From assembly GCA_964630595.1 (NCBI GenBank), contig CAZVVT010000001.1:186001-250000 (forward strand): DNA of 64,000 nucleotides, read 5' to 3'. The position numbers were made by a program, and so were the translations under genes. Under the pieces are notes generated by a model. It searched no databases, was not told where the DNA came from, and saw only the letters and a list, made by a program, of their open reading frames with translations. Of the stretch, positions 1 to 6,840 are shown piece after piece. How positions within the stretch are numbered: the stretch's first letter is position 1; the number at the start of each line of letters is the position of its first letter. This stretch comes from CAZVVT01 sp964630595 (GTDB lineage Bacteria; Chlamydiota; Chlamydiia; Chlamydiales; VFKH01).

Positions 1-648
1 AATAGCAGCACCTACTCCTCTAATCTCTTCAATGGTTTGCTGCGTACTACGAACGGAATACGCCCCCAGATCGTCTAACCGCGCCATCGTACGACCATGC
101 GCTAGCTCTACATAACTGCGCATGGCGGCCAATTGCCGCCAGGTCTCCTCAAAGCCGCGGCGCACTTCTCCACGTAGATCTACAATCTCTCTATGGAGCT
201 GATCAATCTGCCTACTGAGGGCCTGAAAGCACTCCATCACCGCCCCCGCAAAATCGCCCCCGCTCTCCTCTTGACCGAAAAAACTCGCCATAGAGAGAAA
301 GCCCATAGCGAACGAAGCCATAGAACTCCCCGAAGCCGTCCCTCTTACGAGCTCGTTAGAAAGTCCCTCATAGGCCTTCCACGTAACGATTGCTCGCTGA
401 CTAAAGTCAGCAAAACGAGCCATATCCCTGCTGCCAAGGTCTCTTGCAATTGTAGTCAATGACGAAGCGCTGCTCTCCCAAGCCGCAAACTTCCTCTCCC
501 GCGCCTCGACCCCAAGCCTGTACAATTCCCCTTCATTCAATCCTTTTAACGCAGCACGAATCTCTATCATTAAAGCTTCCGCTCTTGCTTCAGAAGAAGT
601 TGCAGGTGGTGTAGATAACGAAGAAGCGCGAGCTACTGGAGCCGCCAT
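1..648 (-). CDS. Hypothetical helical protein, C-terminus beyond window edge
   Basis: This open frame reads leftward off the window edge: 216 codons from ATG at 648 without a stop. The start is preceded by a GAGGG-type Shine-Dalgarno five bases upstream. I do not recognise the family. The N-terminus is rich in Ala/Ser/Pro (residues 1-22), followed by helical, charged sequence. A short hydrophobic Gly/Ala/Ser/Met/Phe patch lies near residues 110-128, and an amphipathic, coiled-coil-like stretch (RQIDQLHREIVDLRGEV) near 145-165. There is no signal peptide. It lies 64 bases downstream of the oxygenase-like gene on the same strand, so the two may be cotranscribed. A secreted chlamydial effector or structural coiled-coil protein is possible, but nothing here proves it. 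Confidence 0.7.
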   Translation of the reverse strand, partial: MAAPVARASSLSTPPATSSEARAEALMIEIRAALKGLNEGELYRLGVEARERKFAAWESSASSLTTIARDLGSRDMARFADFSQRAIVTWKAYEGLSNELVRGTASGSSMASFAMGFLSMASFFGQEESGGDFAGAVMECFQALSRQIDQLHREIVDLRGEVRRGFEETWRQLAAMRSYVELAHGRTMARLDDLGAYSVRSTQQTIEEIRGVGAAI

Positions 649-712
649 AAAAACCCTCGGATGAGAAATGTTGCTCCGAAATTATCTGCGGACAGCAATT
701 AAATTGCCGCTC

Positions 713-1420
713 CTAAGTATCGAGGGTCATAGTTGCAAAAAGCTCTGCCAGAATTTTTTGACGTTCCACATATTCAGCAATTTCAGCTTTAGTGCCTGGC
801 AAGACGGAGAAGAAAAGACGGCTTCCTATCATTTTTGGTTCGGAATGAACAGCTCCCTTATCATCATCCGACACCCTAAAAAAAGCGCCTTCACCTTTTT
901 CCCCTGTAACAGGGGGATCTGTTAACAGGTGCGCGAGAACTTCTCGATGATTGGCTGATTCTTTAAAAACCGCCCTCATTTCAGTGGGCAAGCGATAAAA
1001 GAGAGTGGGACTTCCTATTAATGCTGCAGCAAACTTGAGGGATGACCCTGTGTAATAAATTCCATCTATATGCCATCTGGGGGTGTCAAATAAATCGCTA
1101 GCAGTAGATGCGCGGACAGTAACCCAAGCGGTTTCTTTTCCCGATGCCTTAATGACCTCTATAGCAATGCGGTGGATAAGTTCGGCAATTTTTTCAGCGT
1201 CTCCAGCTCCCACTTTACATAAGAATACGGGTAACTCTTCTGTTAGCAAGGCAATGTCTTGGACATTCTCGTAGGCATCATCTTCGTGAACAGAAAAGCT
1301 TTCGAGAGCCGCTTTTTCCTCTTCTGTCATGCGGAGATCAATAAAACCAAAGCCATTATTCGCATCAAGAGATGCAACAATCTGCTGCATTTCTACTAAA
1401 TAAGACGAAATAGCTGCCAT
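713..1420 (-). CDS. Putative Fe(II)/2-oxoglutarate-type oxygenase fold protein
   Basis: This 235-residue protein has no signal peptide or membrane segment. The C-terminal half carries a spacing typical of the double-stranded beta-helix of Fe(II)/2-oxoglutarate oxygenases: H117-x-D119 in 'RWHIDG', a distal H192 in 'AVHSEP', and R201 nine residues later in 'SRLFFSVLPG'. In that superfamily the HxD...H triad binds iron and the Arg binds the oxoglutarate carboxylate. The substrate is unknown. The N-terminal 100 residues show nothing I recognise. The ATG at 1420 lacks a strong Shine-Dalgarno. The assignment rests only on motif spacing and could be wrong; a hypothetical protein is the fallback. Confidence 0.6.
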   Translation of the reverse strand: MAAISSYLVEMQQIVASLDANNGFGFIDLRMTEEEKAALESFSVHEDDAYENVQDIALLTEELPVFLCKVGAGDAEKIAELIHRIAIEVIKASGKETAWVTVRASTASDLFDTPRWHIDGIYYTGSSLKFAAALIGSPTLFYRLPTEMRAVFKESANHREVLAHLLTDPPVTGEKGEGAFFRVSDDDKGAVHSEPKMIGSRLFFSVLPGTKAEIAEYVERQKILAELFATMTLDT

Positions 1421-1541
1421 AACGCAAAGAATGTTATGCCATTTTTGGTAAAAACAACAGCTCTAGAAGAGAGGCAAGGCCATCACAATTCACGCGCTAT
1501 TTCGGACAAAAAATCCGTTTTAAGGAATGGGTTCTATTATT

Positions 1542-1582
1542 TTTCCTCAACATGCCCATTAAAATTGGACATATTGAGGAAA
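1542..1582. repeat. Imperfect 17-bp inverted repeat
   Basis: TTTCCTCAACATGCCCA (1542-1558) and TGGACATATTGAGGAAA (1566-1582) pair with two mismatches around a 7-base loop. It lies just beyond the stop of the minus-strand W-x-x-G-x-W gene, where a terminator would be expected. No U-tract follows it on either strand, so it is at best a Rho-dependent or processing hairpin. Confidence 0.5.
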
Positions 1583-1597
1583 CCCTGTAGCTAGAGA

Positions 1598-1882
1598 CTA
1601 GTACCAGTGGCCGGGGACCCAGACGTAGCCGCGGTTGTTGGGCGCCCAGTGGCCGGGGATCCAGGTGGCTCCCGAATGGGGTGGGGTGGACCAATGGCCT
1701 GCGTCCCAAGCCCAAGCACCGTTGACCCAGTTCCAGTGGCCAGGCACCCAGACGCTGCCGGAGGGACCCACGCCGGGGGTTTCCACACGGTCAGCCGGAG
1801 GCGCGCTGGGGGCAATGACGTAGACATCGGCTCCCAAGCCCGATGCCGCAGCAAGTGCTGCAAGTACTAGCAGTTTCTTCAT
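1598..1882 (-). CDS. Secreted W-x-x-G-x-W repeat protein
   Basis: This is a 94-residue exported protein. The signal peptide (MKKLLVLAALAAASGLGA) is followed by an Ala/Pro linker and then tandem aromatic repeats of the form VPGHWxWVNGAW...DAGHW...IPGHW...VPGHWY. These match the YXWGXW/WxxGxW small periplasmic or outer-membrane protein type. I chose ATG 1882, not the longer frame to 1945, because it starts the signal peptide and has GGGAGT 8-9 bases upstream. The repeats are Trp/His/Gly-rich, suggesting an extracytoplasmic structural or surface role; the biochemical function is unknown. The gene is read divergently from the coiled-coil gene at 2007. Confidence 0.8.
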   Translation of the reverse strand: MKKLLVLAALAAASGLGADVYVIAPSAPPADRVETPGVGPSGSVWVPGHWNWVNGAWAWDAGHWSTPPHSGATWIPGHWAPNNRGYVWVPGHWY

Positions 1883-2006
1883 ACGAAGACTCCCTTGTTT
1901 GAAGTCGTCACTCTCCTCCCCTGCAAAAAATTTGTCAACTGACACGAGGTTTAATAATCGCTTAACGCGCCAACCCTAGAGTCTTTTGCAACCAAGGATC
2001 CCCGCC

Positions 2007-2414
2007 ATGCGCACTACACTACTAGTCATGACACTGATTGCCACAAGCCTGACTGCCTCCAACAACAATCTATACAACAATCTCGAGCAACGTCTGTCGA
2101 ATTTGGAAATCGCCAACCAACTTTTGTATGAAGATCTCAACCTGGCTCAGCTGGCCATTGTCGAACTACGCTCACGCTGTGACCTCCTGGAAGGCAAGGT
2201 TCAGCCCGCCACTTTGACGATCGACTACATCGACTCCTTCTTCCGCAAAATCCACCTCTCGAATGGAAGTATCTTTTCCTACTCCTTCCAACGCGGCAAT
2301 AGCATTGACCACTGGCTGTCCGGCCAACCCGTTCGCCTTGAAAGAGGTAGCGATTCCCCCGTGAAGTTGGTCAACCTAGAGACTGGTGAATTCATTAGTG
2401 TAAAAAAAGAATAG
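2007..2414 (+). CDS. Small exported coiled-coil protein
   Basis: This 135-residue protein starts at ATG 2007, with AAGGA nine bases upstream. It has an N-terminal signal-like segment (MRTTLLVMTLIATSLTAS). A heptad-rich region follows (NNLEQRLSNLEIANQLL...LAQLAIVELRSRCDLLEG, about residues 24-70) that should form a coiled coil. The C-terminal half is beta-rich and polar and is not recognised. The frame can be extended to a TTG at 1986, but that would place seven extra residues before the signal peptide. It is followed after 19 bases by the OTU protease gene, so the two may form one transcript. Function unknown; an envelope or secreted accessory protein is inferred. Confidence 0.7.
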   Translation: MRTTLLVMTLIATSLTASNNNLYNNLEQRLSNLEIANQLLYEDLNLAQLAIVELRSRCDLLEGKVQPATLTIDYIDSFFRKIHLSNGSIFSYSFQRGNSIDHWLSGQPVRLERGSDSPVKLVNLETGEFISVKKE

Positions 2415-2433
2415 GGGGTTTATAATTAGTTAT

Positions 2434-3702
2434 ATGCATTTAAACGCCATTGACTTCTTTAAGTACTTCCTCATCCACCCCGATTCCGTCCTACTGGATA
2501 AAAAAGATCGGACCGCGGCGCTGGTCAGCTCCGTAGTGTTAGGGATTTTCACGCTGGGCCTGTGTCATCTCGTATGCGCAATTGTTTTTCGAAAATACAC
2601 TCCCACACAGCCGAAAGAACATCCGCGCATTGAGGACGCTTTCCGTCGAGCCTTGGGAGGAGCGGCAGCTCCTCCTCCTCCAGCTACAGGTTCTGCTGCT
2701 CCAAGTGCACCCGGTGCACTTGTTTCTCCACATGAATCAGCACTAGCCACCTTTTGGCAAAATTTATACGATCCCAAAAAACCTGCGCTCTTGCATCTTT
2801 TACACATGTGCCTAACAAGTGCTGGCGTGCCTGGCACAAAGCTCAACTACAGCGAGATCGCAACCGATTTAGTGGATGCTTACCACACTGCGCAATCTGA
2901 CGAAGCTATCGACAGAACAGCTATATCTCCTGAAGATGAGAAGCTCATTAGGTCCGTTAGCTACAACCTGGAACACTGGCCGCAAACTCCCGCCTCTCAC
3001 AGCCCAGCATTGGATGATGGAGCTCGACAACGGCTTGGGGTGGAGCTTCCTGCCAATCGCGATGCCATCCTTCCCGGCAATCGTCTCTTCGCCAGCTTCC
3101 CCACAGTAGGAGATGGCTCGTGCGGCTTTCATGCTTTGCTAGGCACATCCACAGAGGGCGGCCCCTATACCCTCGCCGATATTGCAGCAAAGCGAAGGGA
3201 GTTTAGCGAATTTATCCGCACCAAGCGCAGAGCCCTACCTCCCGAAATCAGCAATAGCATCATAGACCACTTTGAGTACTTTGATAAAGCGCAGCCCGCT
3301 TTCAAGAAAGCTACTGAAGCACGACGAAACGCCTTATTTGCAGGGTATCCGTGCATCACAGCGACTGACTCTCCTTTAGTCAGAAAAGAAAAAATTGCAG
3401 AGCGAGAGCGCCTCAAGCAAGCTTTTCTAGATGATGATATCATCTTCGAAGCCTACCTCAATCAGATCGCCGACCCTAGTATCTGGCTCTCGCAACCCGA
3501 GCTGATTGCTGTGGCCATATGGCAAAACATCACATTGCGCCTCATCCAACCCTCATGGGGTGGCGACAGCGATCCCTATGCGGAATCCGATCCCATCAAC
3601 GAAAGGGCGGGTCAAGAGGTCCGATATGTCTATTACAACGGCAATAACCACTTCGAGAAAGCCGTTGTCATTGCCCTTGATGCTCCTCCTGTGGTAGAAT
3701 AA
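2434..3702 (+). CDS. OTU-type cysteine protease, candidate deubiquitinase effector
   Basis: This 422-residue protein carries an OTU-family peptidase core in its C-terminal half. The nucleophile loop 'VGDGSCGFHALLG' (D227-G-S-C230) matches the OTU consensus D-x-x-C. A helix resembling the 'W-x-x-x-x-E-L-x-A-x-A' element lies at 351-366. The catalytic histidine strand is 'YNGNNHFEKAV' (H406). In OTU proteases Cys and His form the catalytic dyad that cleaves ubiquitin isopeptide bonds. Bacteria have no ubiquitin, so a host-directed role is inferred. The N-terminus has one hydrophobic segment (about 29-53), then an Ala/Pro-rich linker (75-98), suggesting membrane anchoring. No N-terminal Sec signal is evident; type III secretion would fit chlamydiae. 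The ssrA promoter overlaps its 3' end. Confidence 0.85.
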   Translation: MHLNAIDFFKYFLIHPDSVLLDKKDRTAALVSSVVLGIFTLGLCHLVCAIVFRKYTPTQPKEHPRIEDAFRRALGGAAAPPPPATGSAAPSAPGALVSPHESALATFWQNLYDPKKPALLHLLHMCLTSAGVPGTKLNYSEIATDLVDAYHTAQSDEAIDRTAISPEDEKLIRSVSYNLEHWPQTPASHSPALDDGARQRLGVELPANRDAILPGNRLFASFPTVGDGSCGFHALLGTSTEGGPYTLADIAAKRREFSEFIRTKRRALPPEISNSIIDHFEYFDKAQPAFKKATEARRNALFAGYPCITATDSPLVRKEKIAERERLKQAFLDDDIIFEAYLNQIADPSIWLSQPELIAVAIWQNITLRLIQPSWGGDSDPYAESDPINERAGQEVRYVYYNGNNHFEKAVVIALDAPPVVE

Positions 3703-3705
3703 CTA
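3677..3705 (+). promoter_or_regulatory. Predicted promoter of ssrA
   Basis: A TTGATG -35-like box (3677-3682) lies 17 bases before a TAACTA -10-like box (3700-3705), 11 bases before the mature tmRNA 5' end. The -10 overlaps the stop codon of the OTU gene. Placement and spacing fit sigma-70-type use, but only consensus reading supports it. Confidence 0.5.
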
Positions 3706-3716
3706 AGAACTCTTTC

Positions 3717-4108
3717 GGGGGTGACTGGTTTCGACTAGGCGAGTGATCGCTATCGAGCATGCAGAGGATGAACGTTAACCTCTCAAATCATCGCTCAAAA
3801 CAATAACTGCCAAAAACGGCAACAAAGTAGTAGCGATGGATTTCGCTCCTGCTGCAATGGCTGCGTAAGTAGCAATTGCCGGTGACCTTTAGTTAGTCTA
3901 AGGACTGAAGTGTTCATTGTTATCAATCTTGGTATGAGACTCCTCCCACTTGAAGGATTCAGGAGTGAATCTCGAGATTTAGTAATCCTTCGGAAAGATC
4001 GTCTTTTCTGACGCTTTTTTGGGTCTTTCCGTATGAAAAGCGACTAAGCATGTAGCGCGATTTCGGTATATTCTGCATAGGACGAGAGTTCGATTCTCTC
4101 CACCTCCA
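3717..4108 (+). ncRNA. ssrA: tmRNA (transfer-messenger RNA)
   Basis: The 5' end GGGGGTGACTGGTTTCGAC and the 3' end with GAGAGTTCGATTCTCTC (T-arm) and CACCTCC form the tRNA-like domain. The seven acceptor pairs are GGGGGTG with CACCTCC, with discriminator A at 4108. CCA is not encoded as a complete tail after the discriminator. The tag reading frame runs 3809-3868 (GCC resume codon to TAA) and encodes AKNGNKVVAMDFAPAAMAA, ending in the small hydrophobic residues typical of proteolysis tags. tmRNA with SmpB rescues stalled ribosomes. The 3' 83 bases are duplicated downstream (5323-5407). The RNA is one-piece, not circularly permuted. Confidence 0.95.
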
Positions 4109-4110
4109 AT
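4026..4110 (+). repeat. 85-bp direct repeat, copy 1 (inside ssrA 3' end)
   Basis: From TTTCCGTATGAAAAG to CTCCACCTCCAAT this segment is identical, base for base, to 5323-5407, 1,297 bp away. It covers the 3' part of tmRNA including the T-arm and acceptor strand, a known target for tyrosine-recombinase islands. It is best read as one of a pair of attachment-site-like ends. Confidence 0.9.
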
Positions 4111-4111
4111 T

Positions 4112-4142
4112 GGTTGGATGCTCCATGCATCCAACCTTTATT
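4112..4142 (+). terminator. Rho-independent terminator after ssrA
   Basis: GGTTGGATGC (4112-4121) pairs perfectly with GCATCCAACC (4127-4136) around a 5-base loop. TTTATTT follows. It would end the tmRNA precursor. Confidence 0.85.
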
Positions 4143-4302
4143 TATGCACTCATTCCATTTATAATGAAAAACTTCCATCTACTATCTGAGGGTTCTGAAA
4201 GATCAAGCACACAAACTTACTTTTTTTGACCACTTCAGAACTTAGCAGATCTTTTTGATTAGCCCGTTTTCTGCTACAGTTTTGCTTGCCAGTGGAGTTC
4301 TC

Positions 4303-5154
4303 ATGAAAGTCTTACTTACAGGTTCCTCGGGAAGAATTGGATCGGCAATTGCAAGATTTTTAAGTAGTAAAGTTGAGATAGTGTCTATCGACAATAGGCC
4401 TGGACCTTTGACTACTTCCCTTGTCGATATTCGTGAAAAGGAAAAAGTTTTTGAAAGCATCAAAGAGGTAGATGCAGTCATTCATTGCGCTGCGCTTTTA
4501 ACTCCTCATATTGGATTTTTTAGTGAAAATGACTTTTGGCAAGCCAATGTAAAAGGGACAGAAAATCTATTAGAAGCTTGCCTGAAATACAATGTAAAAC
4601 GCTTTGTTTTCACCAGCACCACTTCAGTATACGGAGAGGCCCTGACTCATCCCAAAGAAGCTGTTTGGGTAATAGAAGAATTGTTGCCTCATCCTCGAGA
4701 TATCTATGATGAAACAAAGATTGCCGCAGAAAAACTATGTATAGAGGCTAGCAAAAGTGGTCTCTCTTGTATTTCATTAAGAATGTCACGCTGTTTTCCT
4801 GAAAGAGAAGATCTTATGGCAATTTATCGGCTTTATCGAGGAGTACATGAATCAGATGTCGCCTGGGCTCATGAACTCGCCCTTTTTTTACCCATTCAGG
4901 GATATGAAATGTTCAATATTTCATGTCAGTCGCCGTTTAGTCGAGGAGAAGTAGAAGAGCTTAAGGAAAATGCTGAAACTGCCATTTTGCGCCACTTCCC
5001 ATGGGCAAAAGAGGAGTTTTTTAAAAGAGGTTGGTCTCTACCCCGAACCATAGATCGAGTTTATGTGATTGAAAAGGCAAAGAAACTTCTGGGGTATCAC
5101 CCTTCTCATAATTTTCCTGAATGGTTCGAGAAACAGGAAAAACGACCTAACTGA
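4303..5154 (+). CDS. NAD(P)-dependent short-chain epimerase/dehydratase family protein
   Basis: This 283-residue extended-SDR protein has a Rossmann-fold nucleotide-binding motif TGSSGRIG at residues 6-13. It has an acidic strand end (SIDNRPG) and 'DAVIHCAAL' before the second half of the fold. Catalytic Y-x-x-x-K is present in 'YDETKIAAEKL', and a Ser/Thr cluster 'FTSTTSVYG' provides the third catalytic residue. The family interconverts or dehydrates nucleotide sugars, but the substrate cannot be read. ATG 4303 is used because it starts the Rossmann strand and has GGAG 7 bases upstream. It is AT-rich compared with its surroundings and is bracketed by copies of the ssrA 3' end, so I infer acquisition by transfer. 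Confidence 0.85.
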   Translation: MKVLLTGSSGRIGSAIARFLSSKVEIVSIDNRPGPLTTSLVDIREKEKVFESIKEVDAVIHCAALLTPHIGFFSENDFWQANVKGTENLLEACLKYNVKRFVFTSTTSVYGEALTHPKEAVWVIEELLPHPRDIYDETKIAAEKLCIEASKSGLSCISLRMSRCFPEREDLMAIYRLYRGVHESDVAWAHELALFLPIQGYEMFNISCQSPFSRGEVEELKENAETAILRHFPWAKEEFFKRGWSLPRTIDRVYVIEKAKKLLGYHPSHNFPEWFEKQEKRPN

Positions 5155-5177
5155 AATGAGAACGTTTTCCAGTCAAA

Positions 5178-5206
5178 AGTTCTGAATGCATCTCTTTACC
5201 TTCAAT
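5178..5206 (+). repeat. Degenerate ssrA-3'-end-like element
   Basis: AGTTCTGAATGC (5178-5189) plus TCTCTTTACCTTCAAT (5191-5206) parallels 6282-6310 (AGTTCTGAATGC then TCTCTCCACCTCCAAT) at the same spacing, with three mismatches in the second block and one at the spacer base. A hairpin (AAGGCT...AGCCTT, then TTTTGTTTTT) follows within 45 bases, as at the other copies. Confidence 0.6.
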
Positions 5207-5322
5207 CAAAATTAAGGCTCCCGTTTCAAGGGCTGAAGCCTTTTGTTTTTAGACAACAATAACAGGGCCCTTCGTCAGAGCATTAATTTTTTCATTTCTT
5301 TTTAGCTCTCTTCAAGGTGAAG

Positions 5323-5407
5323 TTTCCGTATGAAAAGCGACTAAGCATGTAGCGCGATTTCGGTATATTCTGCATAGGACGAGAGTTCGATTCTCTCCAC
5401 CTCCAAT
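5323..5407 (+). repeat. 85-bp direct repeat, copy 2 (orphan ssrA 3' fragment)
   Basis: This is a perfect copy of 4026-4110, detached from any tmRNA 5' half, so it cannot make a tmRNA. It is followed immediately by a different terminator hairpin from the one at the complete gene. The arrangement is what is left when an element integrates at the ssrA 3' end: a reconstituted gene at one side and the displaced original 3' end at the other. Confidence 0.9.
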
Positions 5408-5410
5408 ATG

Positions 5411-5434
5411 GCCGGGTAAAAACCCGGCTTTTTT
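5411..5434. terminator. Strong Rho-independent terminator
   Basis: GCCGGGT (5411-5417) and ACCCGGC (5422-5428) form a perfect 7-bp stem with an AAAA loop, followed by six Ts. It lies four bases after the orphan ssrA fragment and overlaps the stop of the minus-strand acetyltransferase. It may be the original ssrA terminator, left behind by integration. Confidence 0.85.
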
Positions 5435-6215
5435 ATGACCGTTCGTGATAAACTTTCATTGTCTTTACATCTACAAATCCCAGCTTGTGGTATAGGTACT
5501 TCGCATCATTGGTGGCTGTTAGAATACACTTATCAAAACCTTTCACCTTTGCCTCTAGCATCCCCCTTTGAGTCATCAATTTTCCTACCCCTCTTCCACG
5601 CATCTCAGGCAAAACAATCAAATCAAATATTGAAGCTATCCCTTCATCAAAATACACAGAAACTACAGAGACGGGTTTTGTACTTTCATACCCAACAAAA
5701 AATGTAAGCTTAGAATCGACCGATAACAAGATTGCCTCCGATTGGCGGTAGAACGACTCGATTGCACTGTGTTCATGTTTTGGGAAAATCCCTTTCATGA
5801 CATGAAGCAAATCCGAAATGCCGTCTCGATTACTGATTTTTCTAATATCAAAATGGTCGATCTGTTCTTGATATTTACTTAATAAGCAAATCATAGCCCA
5901 TTCCATTTCATCAGTAATTAATCCTAATTTTTGCAATTCAGTCTCCAACCATGAAGGTTCATCTTCAAATCCTACCCAAAAAGCATAAGGTAAATGCTTT
6001 GATCTAAAACGGTTTATATTCTCACAAATAACAGAAAGTTCTACAGATCCATCACAACACAAAATATTAAACATATCGCATGGCAACTGGCTATCTACCA
6101 AAACCAAGTGATTTGCCTGACTCACTTTCATAGATTTAATATGTGAGGGAAGATAAGAAAATTTTCCTATAATATTCCTGTCAAACCTACGTAGAAAAGC
6201 TTTATCCACTAACAT
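5433..6215 (-). CDS. GNAT-family N-acetyltransferase
   Basis: This 260-residue protein carries a C-terminal GNAT domain (about 130-256). The core is 'IFDLIVLPEMRGRGVGKLM', whose R-G-R-G-V-G is the acetyl-CoA pyrophosphate loop (Q/R-x-x-G-x-G/A), followed by 'NDAKYLYHKLGFVDV', the usual Tyr-containing C-terminal helix and strand. The N-terminal 120 residues are not a recognised domain; two-part GNATs of this size are common. The acetyl acceptor is unknown. ATG 6215 is used, although its nearest AGGAG lies about 15 bases upstream, which is longer than usual. The gene is AT-rich, reads against its neighbours, and lies between two ssrA-end-like repeats, indicating a foreign cassette. Confidence 0.85.
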   Translation of the reverse strand: MLVDKAFLRRFDRNIIGKFSYLPSHIKSMKVSQANHLVLVDSQLPCDMFNILCCDGSVELSVICENINRFRSKHLPYAFWVGFEDEPSWLETELQKLGLITDEMEWAMICLLSKYQEQIDHFDIRKISNRDGISDLLHVMKGIFPKHEHSAIESFYRQSEAILLSVDSKLTFFVGYESTKPVSVVSVYFDEGIASIFDLIVLPEMRGRGVGKLMTQRGMLEAKVKGFDKCILTATNDAKYLYHKLGFVDVKTMKVYHERS

Positions 6216-6281
6216 GCTTTAAACTTTAAACTCCTAAATTATGAGCCAGTTTAACAAAAAGATCGAACCTATCCAATCGAA

Positions 6282-6333
6282 AGTTCTGAATGCGTCTCTC
6301 CACCTCCAATTGGCTGAATGCTTTTTGTATTCA
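6282..6333 (+). repeat. Third ssrA-3'-end-like element with hairpin
   Basis: TCTCTCCACCTCCAATTGG (6295-6313) is identical to 4095-4113, the end of ssrA plus three bases beyond it. The following eight bases match at six positions (25 of 27 overall). A hairpin TGAATGC (6315-6321)/GTATTCA (6327-6333) occupies the place of the ssrA terminator. AGTTCTGAATGC at 6282 is shared with 5178. It resembles a decayed attachment site. Confidence 0.75.
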
Positions 6334-6449
6334 ATCACGACGTTACACCGCTCAAACACCTTCGTGAGCATGTTTTTACCACCTAATCTTAGGTCTCAAA
6401 ACATCAGATTCAAAAGTTGTCGTTTTTCATCCCACCAACCGAGAGCCAA

Positions 6450-6809
6450 ATGCATAAGATCAACATCAAGAAGAAATTTGAGCTATTCCATGAATATTGG
6501 AGTCCAAAAATCCTTGGAGAGGTTAATGGAAATCACGTAAAAATCTTCAAAGCAAAAGGAGAATTTGTCTGGCATAAACACGATGAAGAAGACGAATTTT
6601 TTCTAGTAATACAGGGTCAACTAAAAATCAAATTGAGAGATCATGAAGTGATTCTGAATGAGGGAGATTTTTTCATAGTTCCTAAAGGAATTGAACATCT
6701 CCCTTACGCTGAAGAAGAAGCGCACGTTTTGCTTTTTGAGCCTAAGCAAGTCATCAACACCGGAGATGCTGTTTCAGAGAAAACCGTTAAAAACCCAGAG
6801 TGGATTTGA
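6450..6809 (+). CDS. Cupin-domain protein
   Basis: This 119-residue single-domain cupin has motif 1 in 'WHKHDEEDEFFLVIQGQL' (metal-binding His-x-His...Glu) and motif 2 in 'GDFFIVPKGIEHLPYAEEEAHVLLFEP' (P-x-G-x-x-H). Such small stand-alone cupins bind a metal and small ligands; the substrate is unknown. ATG 6450 gives a protein of usual length, while the frame can extend to a TTG at 6417. The Shine-Dalgarno is weak (GAGAG). It is AT-rich like the two preceding cassettes and follows the third ssrA-like repeat. It ends 31 bases before the convergent autotransporter gene. Confidence 0.85.
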   Translation: MHKINIKKKFELFHEYWSPKILGEVNGNHVKIFKAKGEFVWHKHDEEDEFFLVIQGQLKIKLRDHEVILNEGDFFIVPKGIEHLPYAEEEAHVLLFEPKQVINTGDAVSEKTVKNPEWI

Positions 6810-6840
6810 TTCCGACCTGCTAGCCAGATCAGATCCTTTC

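Noticed and set aside
1542..1582. Rho-independent terminator for the W-x-x-G-x-W gene
   Set aside because: The stem is imperfect and no T-run follows it on the minus strand; listed only as an inverted repeat.
5323..5407. Second tmRNA gene
   Set aside because: Only the 3' 85 bases are present; no 5' tRNA-like half, pseudoknots or tag frame precede it.
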